A DNA stretch of 58,652 bases, taken from positions 1 to 58,652 of the forward strand of contig JAIELX010000135.1 in NCBI GenBank assembly GCA_019752635.1, read 5' to 3'. This document shows positions 8,532 to 17,215 of this stretch, one piece after another; the stretch's first letter is position 1, and each line of letters begins with the position of its first letter. The DNA is from Candidatus Obscuribacterales bacterium. GTDB lineage: Bacteria > Cyanobacteriota > Vampirovibrionia > Obscuribacterales > Obscuribacteraceae. The notes beneath the pieces were generated by a model. The model saw only the letters and a program-made list of their open reading frames with translations. It searched no databases and was not told the DNA's origin. A program made the translations under genes and the position numbers.

Positions 8532-9575
8532 ATGAAAGCGTTTCTCGCTAGAGCGGCGCTCCTTGTGCTGTTCTTCTGTGCAGGATTCTTCTCAGCTTCG
8601 CTAGCCGGTTCGAAAGGCTCACCGCCGGGAATGGTTTGGATTCCCGGCGGTGAATTCTCGATGGGAAGCCAAGATCTGGAGGAGAGTACCGCTTGTAGCG
8701 GTCACGAACCAATGCGCGACTGCCGACCTGTTCACAGAGTGTTTGTGGATGGATTCTGGATGGACAAAACGGAAGTCACCAACGCTCAGTTTGCCAAATT
8801 CGTTAAAGCCACCGGTTATAAAACAGTAGCCGAAATAGCGCCTACGCAAGAGGAGTTTCCCTCGGCACCAAAGGAGAATCTCAAGGCTGGTTCGACTGTC
8901 TTTACTCCATCACCACGGCCGGTGCCGCTAAACAATATGTACCGGTGGTGGCGCTATCAGCATGGCGCCGATTGGCGGCACCCTACGGGCCCCGGCAGTA
9001 GCATTGAGGGAAAAGACAACTATCCTGTCGTTCAGATTGCCTACCCTGATGCCGTCGCTTATGCGACTTGGGCCGGAAAGAGGCTGCCTACGGAAGCCGA
9101 ATGGGAGTTCGCCGCACGCGGAGGTAAGGACGGACAGATATATCCCTGGGGAAACGAGCTGCAACCCGGCGGCAAATGGATGTGCAATATCTATCAGGGG
9201 GAGTTTCCCGTTAGGGATATCGGTGCTGATGGCTTTAGCGGTCCGGCTCCCGTGGCGAAGTATCCGCCGAATGAATACGGACTTTATGACGTTGCCGGCA
9301 ACGTGTGGGAGTGGTGCAGCGATTGGTACCGTGCGGACTACTACGCTGGACTCGCGAAACAGAATACAGGTGTGGTGCGCAATCCCAAAGGACCCGATTC
9401 ATCATGGGACCCGGCGGCACCCAATGAGAAGAAGCGCGTTCATCGCGGTGGTTCATTTCTCTGTTGCGAGCAGTATTGTGCGCGCTACAGGTTGGGCTTG
9501 CGCGGCAAGGGCGAAGAAAAGACGGCCGGTAATCACTTAGGCTTTCGCTGTGTTCAAGGACCGCCAGGACCGTGA
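8532..9575 (+). CDS. formylglycine-generating enzyme (SUMF1/FGE family), exported
   Basis: Converts the active-site Cys of type I sulfatases to formylglycine using oxygen and copper. The ATG at 8532 gives 347 residues with an N-terminal signal or anchor segment (about 5-24). Family motifs run in order: G-M-V-W-I-P-G-G-E-F-x-M-G, K-T-E-V-T-N-A-Q-F, R-L-P-T-E-A-E-W-E-F-A-A-R-G, G-N-V-W-E-W-C-S-D-W and R-V-H-R-G-G-S-F. The catalytic pair aligns with Cys336 and Cys341 of human FGE: here L-C-C-E-Q-Y-C, Cys followed four residues later by the second Cys, then N-H-L-G-F-R-C. Both are kept, so the enzyme should be active; many FGE-like domains in bacteria lack them. The gap of eight bases to the sulfatase stop implies co-translation, and it could also serve the second sulfatase at 11227. 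Confidence 0.9.
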   Translation: MKAFLARAALLVLFFCAGFFSASLAGSKGSPPGMVWIPGGEFSMGSQDLEESTACSGHEPMRDCRPVHRVFVDGFWMDKTEVTNAQFAKFVKATGYKTVAEIAPTQEEFPSAPKENLKAGSTVFTPSPRPVPLNNMYRWWRYQHGADWRHPTGPGSSIEGKDNYPVVQIAYPDAVAYATWAGKRLPTEAEWEFAARGGKDGQIYPWGNELQPGGKWMCNIYQGEFPVRDIGADGFSGPAPVAKYPPNEYGLYDVAGNVWEWCSDWYRADYYAGLAKQNTGVVRNPKGPDSSWDPAAPNEKKRVHRGGSFLCCEQYCARYRLGLRGKGEEKTAGNHLGFRCVQGPPGP

Positions 9576-9660
9576 AAATAGTCGCCACAGGTTGCTCCTG
9601 AAGCGCTCTTCGGTAAATGCGGTTTTTAGCTGTTGCGGGCATTCGGTTTTGAAATTAGGG

Positions 9661-9946
9661 ATTGGCCTTTCCGGGCGGCACGAATTTGTAGCCGACACCA
9701 TGTACCGTCGCGATGAGCGGCGTCTCGCTCAATCCCTCGATCTTCTTTCTTATGCGGTTGATGCAAATATAAACAGCCGCTGCCGTGGTCTAGCTATCAG
9801 TGCTCCAAACGCGCTGCAACAGCTGCTCCGTGAAAATACTTGGTTCGGGTGTTTCAGGAAAAACTCCAACACCGCGTATTCATTCGGTTTCAGATGCCAG
9901 GACTCGCCGTTGTCCGCGCGCATTACGTGGCGTAGCTTGGTATCAA
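9661..9946 (-). pseudogene. relic of an OmpR-family response regulator, DNA-binding domain only
   Basis: Reading the minus strand from 9946 gives a winged-helix domain: V-D-T-K-L-R-H-V-M-R then L-K-P-N-E-Y-A-V-L-E-F-F-L-K-H-P-N-Q-V-F, continuing after a one-base frameshift as T-E-Q-L-L-Q-R-V-W-S-T-D-S, a TAG stop, then T-A-A-A-V-Y-I-C-I-N-R-I-R-K-K-I and V-H-G-V-G-Y-K-F-V-P-P. This matches the C-terminal domain of the intact regulator at 30636-31310. The receiver domain is missing. The frameshift, stop and truncation show that the gene is dead. It abuts the kinase relic on the other strand at about 9946. Confidence 0.8.
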
Positions 9947-10369
9947 CTCGCTCGATTGGCCGAGATGCGAAACATCAGTATCGAGTTGCCACCGCTAGAT
10001 CTTGTTGTTACTGCGGATTCCGCCCGGATGGTTCAAGTCGTTACTAATCTGCTTTCGAATGCAATCAAACTTTTACCTGACGGTAGCGTTATAAAATTGG
10101 ATGTGCAAGACGGTAGCGACGTTGTGCGCGTTGCTGTTCACGACAGCGGAAAGGGAATTGCAGAAGAGCAATTTGGGCGTTTTTTCGAAAAGTTCGAACA
10201 AGCAGAGAACACTGACGACATACAGTTCCAGGGGACGGAATTGGGGCTGGCGATCTGCAAGGCGATAGTGGAACAGCATGGTGGCAAAATTGGCGTTGAG
10301 AGCGTACCAGGGGGGGGGGCGTTCTGGTTTACAATTCCGAAGTTGCAGAGTGAGAACTGCATCGGCTAA
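9946..10369 (+). pseudogene. relic of a histidine kinase, ATPase domain only
   Basis: From about 9946 the plus strand encodes a HATPase_c domain: R-M-V-Q-V-V-T-N-L-L-S-N-A-I-K (N box), H-D-S-G-K-G-I (G1), F-F-E-K-F-E-Q (F box), T-E-L-G-L-A-I-C-K (altered G2, with E for the usual Gly/Lys) and F-W-F-T-I-P at the end. It is closely similar to the last third of the intact kinase at 32677-34161. The sensor, HAMP and phospho-acceptor His domains are absent, and upstream in-frame sequence is the antisense of the regulator relic, so it cannot be a working kinase. A run of ten G at 10310-10319 sits where homologues read G-x-G-A, and could be a site of slippage or sequencing error. Confidence 0.75.
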
Positions 10370-10659
10370 GCGTCACCAACGCTCGAATAAAAAGACTCTA
10401 TGCGAAGTGTTTCTTTTTACATGCGGCGGATGCCGGCAGCGTGGGCGTTCCTCTGGCTTCAAGACGCGCCTGCAACTCTTCACAGTCGCTCTGGCGTGTG
10501 TGTCTACGCGATCTCTGTTGACTCTCGCGTGTCGAATAGTGAACAAATTCACATCTGAAGTGTCGCGTCAAGCGCTGTAAATGCTTCGTATTTGAGGATC
10601 TCGTGTCTGATTCCATGTACAATCATGACCCTGCGGAAAGCGGTGGGAGCGTCCTCGAC
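10370..10659. other. intergenic region after the kinase relic
   Basis: I find no open frame with protein-like features, no repeat and no clear hairpin in these 290 bases. They probably hold the promoter of the lipoprotein gene at 10660. Confidence 0.4.
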
Positions 10660-11145
10660 ATGAATTTACGGTATCCAATACATGCATTAGGCACACTGTT
10701 GATGGTGCTGACTCTGACCGGATGTTCGAACGATCTACAAGTAGAGGATCTGGCTGTTGCCAAAATGCCTGTAAGTGAGATGCAGGCAACAAACTACTTG
10801 CCGTTAAATGCAGATAAGCCAGGCTCATTTGTAACGGTACAAAATTACCTCGTGCCAGGTAAATACACGTTGGTGCAATTTTTCAGCCCGTACGATGGCG
10901 TCTCGCCATTAATTGAGCAGCAGCTAATCCAGCTGTCGCAGTCTAGACAAGACCTCGCAATCCGAACCGTTAACGTCAATCGGCCGGATGTGCAAGGTAT
11001 TGATTGGCAATCGCCTGCGTTGCAGATGGCTAGAGTAAGCAAACTGCCTTTCTACATGATTTTTGACCCCGCGCGAAATCTGAGGGCACAGTCTCGACCT
11101 GCTGAAGAACAGGTCAAACAGTGGCTGTCTGCGCCGATTCGCTAA
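10660..11145 (+). CDS. thioredoxin-fold-like lipoprotein without a C-x-x-C motif
   Basis: The ATG at 10660, with GGGAG upstream, starts a 161-residue protein with a lipoprotein signal peptide and lipobox L-T-G-C, so it is anchored to a membrane by a lipidated Cys. The body resembles a thioredoxin fold: Y-T-L-V-Q-F-F-S-P-Y (the strand that normally ends W-C-x-x-C), V-N-V-N-R-P-D-V, then L-P-F-Y-M-I-F-D-P-A with a Pro in the cis-Pro position, and a final helix. The redox cysteines are absent, so a chaperone or binding role is more likely than disulfide exchange. It sits between two sulfatases; a link to them is only suggested by position. Confidence 0.65.
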   Translation: MNLRYPIHALGTLLMVLTLTGCSNDLQVEDLAVAKMPVSEMQATNYLPLNADKPGSFVTVQNYLVPGKYTLVQFFSPYDGVSPLIEQQLIQLSQSRQDLAIRTVNVNRPDVQGIDWQSPALQMARVSKLPFYMIFDPARNLRAQSRPAEEQVKQWLSAPIR

Positions 11146-11226
11146 CGGCCTTGATTCGATCAGCTCGATACGGCTGCTGCACTGCGACTCAATAAGATCA
11201 CAAGCACAAATAAGGAGATCATTTCG

Positions 11227-13719
11227 ATGGCATCGCCGGAGTCTATGGTTAGCACCGTAAGTGCACTGTGTAGCAAGAGCAATCGCAGGTTCGATGTCCT
11301 GTTCGTTGCGACCGTCATAAGTTCGACTCTCTATGCTTATTCGACATTGAACGCCTTTGCCGCTGAGTCCGGGAAGCCGATTTCCGAAGCGGATCGCACA
11401 AGTCTGCCGATCCAGCAGCCAAAGACGCCGCACTCCAAGATACTTGATGCGCGCAATGCTACACCGCCTCCTCGCTTTTCCGTGAAGGCACCGGCTGGCG
11501 CGCCGAACGTTTTGATCGTTCTCATCGATGACATCGGATTTGGTCAGCCGAGTGCCAACGGTGGTCCCGTTCACATGCCGACCATGGAGCGACTTGCGAA
11601 CAACGGCCTCAGATACAACAACTTTCACACAACAGCGCTCTGCTCGCCCAGTCGCGCTGCATTGCTGACGGGGCGCAATCATCACCAGTGCAATATGGGT
11701 TCGGTCACTGAGACGGCTACCGCCTTTCCCGGGCAAACGGGTGAACGTCCGAACAGCGTGGCGCCGCTTGCCGAAACGTTGCGCCTTAACGGGTACGCCA
11801 CTGGTGCATTCGGCAAGAGTCATGAAACTGCTGCATGGGAAGTTAGCACTGCCGGACCAACAGATCGTTGGCCTACGCGCTCCGGATTCGACAAGTTTTA
11901 CGGTTTCATCGGTGGTGAAGCTAATCAATGGGCCCCCACTTTATATGATGGATTGAACCCCGTAGAACCACCCCGTGATCCCGACTATCACTTTATGCCT
12001 GACATGACGACCAAGGCTATTCAGTGGATGCAATCTGTTAAAGCGCTTACGCCCGACAAGCCGTTTTTTATGTATTTCGCGCCCGGTGCCACGCACGCGC
12101 CACACCATGTACCTGCTGAATGGATAGCAAAGTACAAAGGTAAGTTTGACCAAGGGTGGGACAAAGTTAGGGAGCAGACGTTGGCGAAGCAGAAGGAACT
12201 TGGCGTAGTTCCGTCAACGACACAACTTGCGCGAAAGCCCGAAGCCATTAAGGATTGGGATAAACTTACTCCGGACGAGAAGAAGTTGTTTGCCCATCAG
12301 ATGGAAGTGTTCGCTGCATACGGAGAGTACGCCGATCACCACATCGGTCGGTTGATCAAGGCCGTTGAAGATATGGGGCAATTGGATAACACCCTGGTCT
12401 TTTATATCGCCGGTGACAATGGCGCGAGCGCTGAGGGCGGTATGAATGGTTTGTTCAATGAGATGAGCTATTTTAACGGCGTTGCGGAAAATGTGCCGGA
12501 TGTGCTGAAACGCTACGATGACCTTGGTAGTGCGAATTCCTACGGGCACTATGCGGCCGGTTGGGCCGTCGCAGGTGACGCACCATTTGCCTGGACAAAG
12601 CAAGTTGCTTCGGACTACGGTGGTACTACTAATAGTATCGCTGTTCATTGGCCGAAGGGAATCAAATCAAAAGGGTTGCGTTCCCAGTTTCATCATGTCA
12701 TTGACATCGCGCCAACTATTCTGGAAGCCGCCGGTCTGCCCCAGCCCAAATCGGTAAATGGCACGGAACAAACGCCGATTGATGGCGTGAGCATGCTCTA
12801 CACATTTGAGAATCCCGGCGCTAAGAGCACTCATACGACGCAGTACTTTGAGATTTTTGGCAATCGGGCTATTTATCACGACGGTTGGTTGGCCGGCACC
12901 GTGCATAGAGCCGGCTGGGAACAGACCCCTCGCACCACTCTCGATAAGGACAAGTGGGAACTCTATGACACCACCAACGACTTCAGTTTGACGAAAGATC
13001 TCTCAGCTCAAAAACCTGAAAAGCTAAAAGAGATGCAGGATCTCTTTTTGGAGGAGGCTTGGAAGAATGGTGCGCTTCCGCTCGACGACCGATTGTTCGA
13101 GCGTCTCAACGCGAAGTTGGTGGGACGGCCTGAGCTTATGGCTGGACGAACATCGCTAACCGTGTACGAAGGCATGAATGGTATGACAGAAAACGTTTTT
13201 CTAAATACGAAAAACACCTCGTATTCCATAACGGCTAAGACTGATATCCCAGCCGCCGGTGCGGAAGGTGTTTTGATAGCTCAAGCTGGTAAGTTTGGTG
13301 GTTGGGCGTTCTATCTGAAGGGGGGGAAGCCTGCTTTTACTTACAATGTGCTGGGGATGAAGAAATTCAATATCGATGGTACTGAAGTTGTGCCGTCAGG
13401 GGCTGCAACCATCGTCTTCGATTTTGTCTACGATGGCAACGGAGTTGGCAAAGGTGGGACAGGAACGATTTCTGTAAACGGTAAGAAAGTCGGTGAAGGC
13501 CGCATTGAAGAAACTCAAGGCTTCATGTTCTCTGCGGACGAAGGCGCCGACGTGGGGCAGGATTTAGGTACCGCTGTCGGTGACTACAAAGTGCCGTTCA
13601 AGTTCAGCGGCAAGATAAATAGCGTAAGAATCGACGTGAAGCCCAAGTCTGTATCTCAAAAGATTCAGCACGACAAAGCCACCGCTGAAGGTACAGAAAA
13701 GAAGCTTTTGTCGGACTAG
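11227..13719 (+). CDS. large exported arylsulfatase, C-S-P-S-R type
   Basis: An 830-residue type I sulfatase. AAGGAG stands nine bases before the ATG. The N-terminus carries a hydrophobic segment (about 20-36) that acts as signal or anchor. The catalytic domain shows N-V-L-I-V-L-I-D-D-I-G-F-G, the canonical active-site motif C-S-P-S-R-A-A-L-L-T-G-R, F-G-K-S-H-E, G-F-D-K-F-Y-G-F and I-A-G-D-N-G-A-S. About 200 C-terminal residues form a beta-rich domain with repeated V-x-x-V-F-D-F-V-Y-D-G-type strands, as in long bacterial arylsulfatases. Its Cys would need activation by the formylglycine-generating enzyme encoded at 8532. Substrates are probably sulfated organics or polysaccharides. It differs strongly from the first sulfatase, so it is not a recent copy. 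Confidence 0.9.
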   Translation: MASPESMVSTVSALCSKSNRRFDVLFVATVISSTLYAYSTLNAFAAESGKPISEADRTSLPIQQPKTPHSKILDARNATPPPRFSVKAPAGAPNVLIVLIDDIGFGQPSANGGPVHMPTMERLANNGLRYNNFHTTALCSPSRAALLTGRNHHQCNMGSVTETATAFPGQTGERPNSVAPLAETLRLNGYATGAFGKSHETAAWEVSTAGPTDRWPTRSGFDKFYGFIGGEANQWAPTLYDGLNPVEPPRDPDYHFMPDMTTKAIQWMQSVKALTPDKPFFMYFAPGATHAPHHVPAEWIAKYKGKFDQGWDKVREQTLAKQKELGVVPSTTQLARKPEAIKDWDKLTPDEKKLFAHQMEVFAAYGEYADHHIGRLIKAVEDMGQLDNTLVFYIAGDNGASAEGGMNGLFNEMSYFNGVAENVPDVLKRYDDLGSANSYGHYAAGWAVAGDAPFAWTKQVASDYGGTTNSIAVHWPKGIKSKGLRSQFHHVIDIAPTILEAAGLPQPKSVNGTEQTPIDGVSMLYTFENPGAKSTHTTQYFEIFGNRAIYHDGWLAGTVHRAGWEQTPRTTLDKDKWELYDTTNDFSLTKDLSAQKPEKLKEMQDLFLEEAWKNGALPLDDRLFERLNAKLVGRPELMAGRTSLTVYEGMNGMTENVFLNTKNTSYSITAKTDIPAAGAEGVLIAQAGKFGGWAFYLKGGKPAFTYNVLGMKKFNIDGTEVVPSGAATIVFDFVYDGNGVGKGGTGTISVNGKKVGEGRIEETQGFMFSADEGADVGQDLGTAVGDYKVPFKFSGKINSVRIDVKPKSVSQKIQHDKATAEGTEKKLLSD

Positions 13720-13843
13720 CATAGATCCATTTTGAGACCCGTAGCTCCTCTCCGACCAGAGCCTTCCAGAGATATTCCCAAAAAGCTTTCAAGCTTGTGC
13801 CGACCGACGTTGTGGCACTGTTTCAGGCGCTAACTCAATCGAC

Positions 13844-15097
13844 ATGAAAGTCGTATATACTTGCTGCAAATTCTTTTGCGGGATCACAGCATTGACAGAA
13901 CCGAGCCTTGACGAACTTGAACAAGAAGGGGGGGATTCCATCCTTCTACCTCAAAACATCATGTTCACAACTTTGATAAAACTTGGATTGGCGAAACCGG
14001 GGCTATCAGCAGTGCTGACCGCGTGTGTCGTCTTTATGTCGCTGGCCTTTGTCCCACTTATTATAATCTGTGCCATTGACGGCACTGCAGTCCCGGGAAA
14101 TGTGAAACTTCCGCTGGTCATGGATTGCACAACAATGACGCGCTTTTTGCTTGTCGGACCGTGTCTGCTCCTCAGCGAAGTTATCACCAAACCCTGGCTC
14201 ATAAAGATCACGAACAATTTTGTCACCGAAGGGCTCATTCCGAAGGAGCACCTACCGGCATACAAGAATTTAGTCAAGAATGTTTTTAAGCTACGCGAAT
14301 CGCCCAAGGTTGAGATAGCGTTGCTCGTGTTGGCCGTTGTTTTCTCCATAGCGTTTAGCGAGATGGCCGTGCTCTCGAATCTGCAGCCTTCGAGTTGGTA
14401 CATCGATTCAGGGAGCGCAGGTCCTCACCTCAGTCGAGCCGGACACTGGTACACGTTTTTCGGTCAGCCTATTTTTAGATTCCTCATCCTGGACTGGGTC
14501 TTTGAATATCTCCTTTGGAGCTATTTTCTTTTACGCGTAGCGCTTTTGTCACCGCGCATCCAGGCGCTTCATCCTGATGGCGCTGGTGGATTGTTGTTCG
14601 TCGGTGCCGGGCAAACCCAATTTTGCCTGCCCGCTTTCGCGCTATCGGCAGCGGTTTGTAGCGTTGTGGCGGATACCATCGCGGCAACAGGCGCAAACAT
14701 CAAATCGTTCACAAACCTTGGTGCTGCCTGGCTGGTATTCATACTGGTGCTCTTTCAGGGACCACTGCTGGTGTTTACGCCGGTTCTGATTCGAAAAAAA
14801 CGGGACGCATTTTTCATGTACAGCAATCTGAGTCGGTATGCTTGCGACGCGTTCTCACAGAAGTGGATTCCACCGCAAGCGCAGCGCGGCGCTGAATTTC
14901 TAGCAAGTTCCGATGCTTCCAGCATTGCGGACTATACTTCCGACTTCAAAACTGTAGCGTCCATGAGAACTTTCCTCTTTGGAAAACAGAGCGTCGTTAG
15001 CTTTCTTGTTGCAGGCGCGCTTCCCGCATTGCCGCTTGTGGCCAGCGTCATGCCGCTGAATGAGCTTCTGCAAAAGATACTGCAGGCGCTTACTTAG
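13844..15097 (+). CDS. multi-pass membrane protein of unknown function
   Basis: Up to 417 residues with about six hydrophobic segments: near 55-80, 95-115 and 150-172, then two in the 205-235 and 260-290 regions and one at 295-315, with a further one at the C-terminus. No transporter or enzyme signature is recognised. The start is uncertain: the ATG at 13844 lacks a Shine-Dalgarno sequence, and a second ATG at 13961 opens just before the first membrane segment. It is convergent with the small gene at 15152. Confidence 0.65.
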   Translation: MKVVYTCCKFFCGITALTEPSLDELEQEGGDSILLPQNIMFTTLIKLGLAKPGLSAVLTACVVFMSLAFVPLIIICAIDGTAVPGNVKLPLVMDCTTMTRFLLVGPCLLLSEVITKPWLIKITNNFVTEGLIPKEHLPAYKNLVKNVFKLRESPKVEIALLVLAVVFSIAFSEMAVLSNLQPSSWYIDSGSAGPHLSRAGHWYTFFGQPIFRFLILDWVFEYLLWSYFLLRVALLSPRIQALHPDGAGGLLFVGAGQTQFCLPAFALSAAVCSVVADTIAATGANIKSFTNLGAAWLVFILVLFQGPLLVFTPVLIRKKRDAFFMYSNLSRYACDAFSQKWIPPQAQRGAEFLASSDASSIADYTSDFKTVASMRTFLFGKQSVVSFLVAGALPALPLVASVMPLNELLQKILQALT

Positions 15098-15151
15098 TAC
15101 TTTCGGTAATACGCACTTGTGCTGTATGTTTTTCGATCGCGGTCAGCAATC

Positions 15152-15493
15152 TTAGACTAGCCGCAGCTTCGGGCGTTTCACAATTTTGGATTTGAGTTCG
15201 CCGATGCGCTCATAGAGCCAGGTTGCTTCCTCCTCCGTTGGCGCGGTGAGAAGGTGAAACGAAAGGAGTGTATAGAGCGAATACAAACGGTCCGGCGTAA
15301 TTCCGGGCTGCATTGATTCCGCATAGGCGGATTCGACGCGAGCACGCCAGTCGAATGCTTCCTGTTTACGCTTGTGCAGACCGGCAGATACTAGTTTCTG
15401 CTTTCTCCATTTCGCACGCATTGCTATGTCGTATGCGATCTGTCGTGCGTCTAAGAGTCCTGGAGGCGTATCATCAAGGGATGGAGTGTTCAT
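15152..15493 (-). CDS. small soluble protein of unknown function
   Basis: With the ATG at 15493 the protein has 113 residues and is charged and helical. Short stretches of note are A-R-Q-I-A-Y-D-I-A-M-R, a tyrosine/leucine-rich helix L-Y-S-L-Y-T-L-L-S-F, and a basic C-terminus K-I-V-K-R-P-K-L-R. The frame is open 25 codons further upstream, but that part is Arg-rich and unlikely. No family recognised. Confidence 0.5.
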   Translation of the reverse strand: MNTPSLDDTPPGLLDARQIAYDIAMRAKWRKQKLVSAGLHKRKQEAFDWRARVESAYAESMQPGITPDRLYSLYTLLSFHLLTAPTEEEATWLYERIGELKSKIVKRPKLRLV

Positions 15494-15744
15494 GCGGTTG
15501 TCACTAGACCTTAAACATCTTCGACGAATATATAATAATGCGTCGCTGATCTCTCGTGAAGTACCCATTTTGGTTATTCGATGAAAATTGTTCTTGCGGG
15601 GGATTTCTCAATTCGAGACTTTGTTATCGAGCACGACCTTCTATATGATTGCGCGATCCCGGGGGAATTCCGGTGTTTAATCTTGACCGAAGCAAGTAGG
15701 ATAGTTTCGAGTCACCAGCCTTCAAGTGCCTTTAGCTCTTGCGC

Positions 15745-16215
15745 ATGAAAGAAGCCGATATCGATTTTTGCAAGTTTTTGATAATCGGCGCTGTGCCGCT
15801 TTCCTGGGTGCTTTTGGGGAGCCTGGTCTGTGGTATCTGGGAAGGCGTCGGAATACTGCCCGACCACATGAAGGGCACTGAAATTCGAGGCTTTTGCACC
15901 GAATTTTTCTGCTTGTTCTTCTGGTGTTACTTGCCGCTGATTACCCCTTTTGGAAAAATCGGCGATAACTTCATAGTGGACTTGCGCAAGTGGCTCATGA
16001 GCCAGAGCTACAATCTTACGAATCTTGCACAAGAACGTACTTTCTTTCGCCTGGCCGGGGCCGGGTACGCAATTTACTTTGCATTCAGACCGATTGTCCA
16101 CAGCTCTTACGAACAGTGGCACGGATCGGACGCCATTTGGAGCGTTGGCTGTCTGTTATGGTTTCTTGTTTCGATGGGACTTAGCTTCGTACTTCATCGC
16201 GACGTGCCATCCTGA
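15745..16215 (+). CDS. small membrane protein of unknown function
   Basis: The ATG at 15745 gives 156 residues with four hydrophobic segments (about 8-30, 48-65, 98-112 and 132-150). No ribosome binding site is clear, and a TTG two codons earlier is possible. It ends 20 bases before the convergent methyltransferase gene. No homologous family recognised. Confidence 0.5.
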   Translation: MKEADIDFCKFLIIGAVPLSWVLLGSLVCGIWEGVGILPDHMKGTEIRGFCTEFFCLFFWCYLPLITPFGKIGDNFIVDLRKWLMSQSYNLTNLAQERTFFRLAGAGYAIYFAFRPIVHSSYEQWHGSDAIWSVGCLLWFLVSMGLSFVLHRDVPS

Positions 16216-16235
16216 GTCTGACCGTCGAAGCTGCT

Positions 16236-16964
16236 CTATTCAGTTTTGAAAGTCATGAAATATTGATAGGGCAGCAGCGCGATATCTGAATCGAGCACGT
16301 AACCGGCTTCCTTCATTTCTGCGCGAAGTTCCTCCTTAGAGATCCTATGGTCGGGAGGCGGACCCTCGGGAGACTCCGCTGTGAAGTCAATGATAGCCAC
16401 TCTTCCATTGCGAGTGATTTGCGATTTCAACGCGCTGAAGTAAGCCGGCCTGTCATCGATGTGGTGGTAGGTGTCAACCACAAGTACTAAATCTACTTTG
16501 CCGGGTAGTTCGGCCGAACCGGTGTTGATTTTTACTGGTATATGGTTTGGCAGGGCGCGTTTTGCGGTCTGCTCTTTTAGATATTCGATCATGCTCGGTT
16601 CTACGTCGGCCGCGTATACAGTGGCGCCGGGGTAGGCTTTGGCAATTCGAAGTGAGAAGTATCCAGTGCCGGCGCCGAGATCAACAATCTTGTCAGATGC
16701 ACCGATGTTCAATGCCTTAATCGTCTCCATCGGCATTTGCCATTTGTCGCGCGCCGGATCATCGAACTTCTTAACCCATTTTTCGGCACCTGCGAAACTC
16801 TTGTGATATCCCGGCTTGCCAATATGAGTCGCGCTACCGTGGACAGTATCAGCGTCTGCAATTTTGCGCGGCTCGGCATAAGCTGTGGTTGTGAGCATCA
16901 CAATCCCGAGCGTCAGTGTAACGCTAAGTAGACCCATTCTACCGGTGCTATAGAAGCTTCTCAT
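16236..16964 (-). CDS. exported class I SAM-dependent methyltransferase
   Basis: Transfers a methyl group from S-adenosylmethionine to an unknown acceptor. The ATG at 16964, with GGAGG just upstream, gives 242 residues starting with a signal peptide ending T-A-Y-A-E. The Rossmann-like fold shows motif I, V-D-L-G-A-G-T-G-Y-F-S, then Y-A-A-D-V-E-P-S-M, and L-V-L-V-V-D-T-Y-H-H-I (motif post-II/III). An export signal on a SAM-dependent enzyme is odd because SAM is cytoplasmic; related predicted periplasmic methyltransferases exist in other bacteria. A longer 312-codon frame exists, but its first 70 residues look non-coding. Divergent from the gene at 17216. Confidence 0.8.
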   Translation of the reverse strand: MRSFYSTGRMGLLSVTLTLGIVMLTTTAYAEPRKIADADTVHGSATHIGKPGYHKSFAGAEKWVKKFDDPARDKWQMPMETIKALNIGASDKIVDLGAGTGYFSLRIAKAYPGATVYAADVEPSMIEYLKEQTAKRALPNHIPVKINTGSAELPGKVDLVLVVDTYHHIDDRPAYFSALKSQITRNGRVAIIDFTAESPEGPPPDHRISKEELRAEMKEAGYVLDSDIALLPYQYFMTFKTE

Positions 16965-17215
16965 GCCCCCTCCACTTTCAGCTCGACCATCGCGACGTAC
17001 TTGGATAGGATAGCATCCGACCATACATCGGGAAGTTGTGCGCGGAAGCCTGGAGAGATCTCCTGCGCTTGGTTTCAGGGCTCCTTCGCTACGTTCCGGA
17101 TACACAAACGGGAAAGTCTTCTGCCCGCAACACTTGCTGGTCCTGCTGCGATTTAGCTCCTGTCGGGATATCAATTGACATTTTCGGCGTCACATTGAGT
17201 GGGAGAGCGCATGTA

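Noticed and set aside
10924..11928. 334-codon minus-strand frame
   Set aside because: It is antisense to the lipoprotein and second sulfatase genes; its composition is rich in Arg, Cys and Ser as expected of a shadow.
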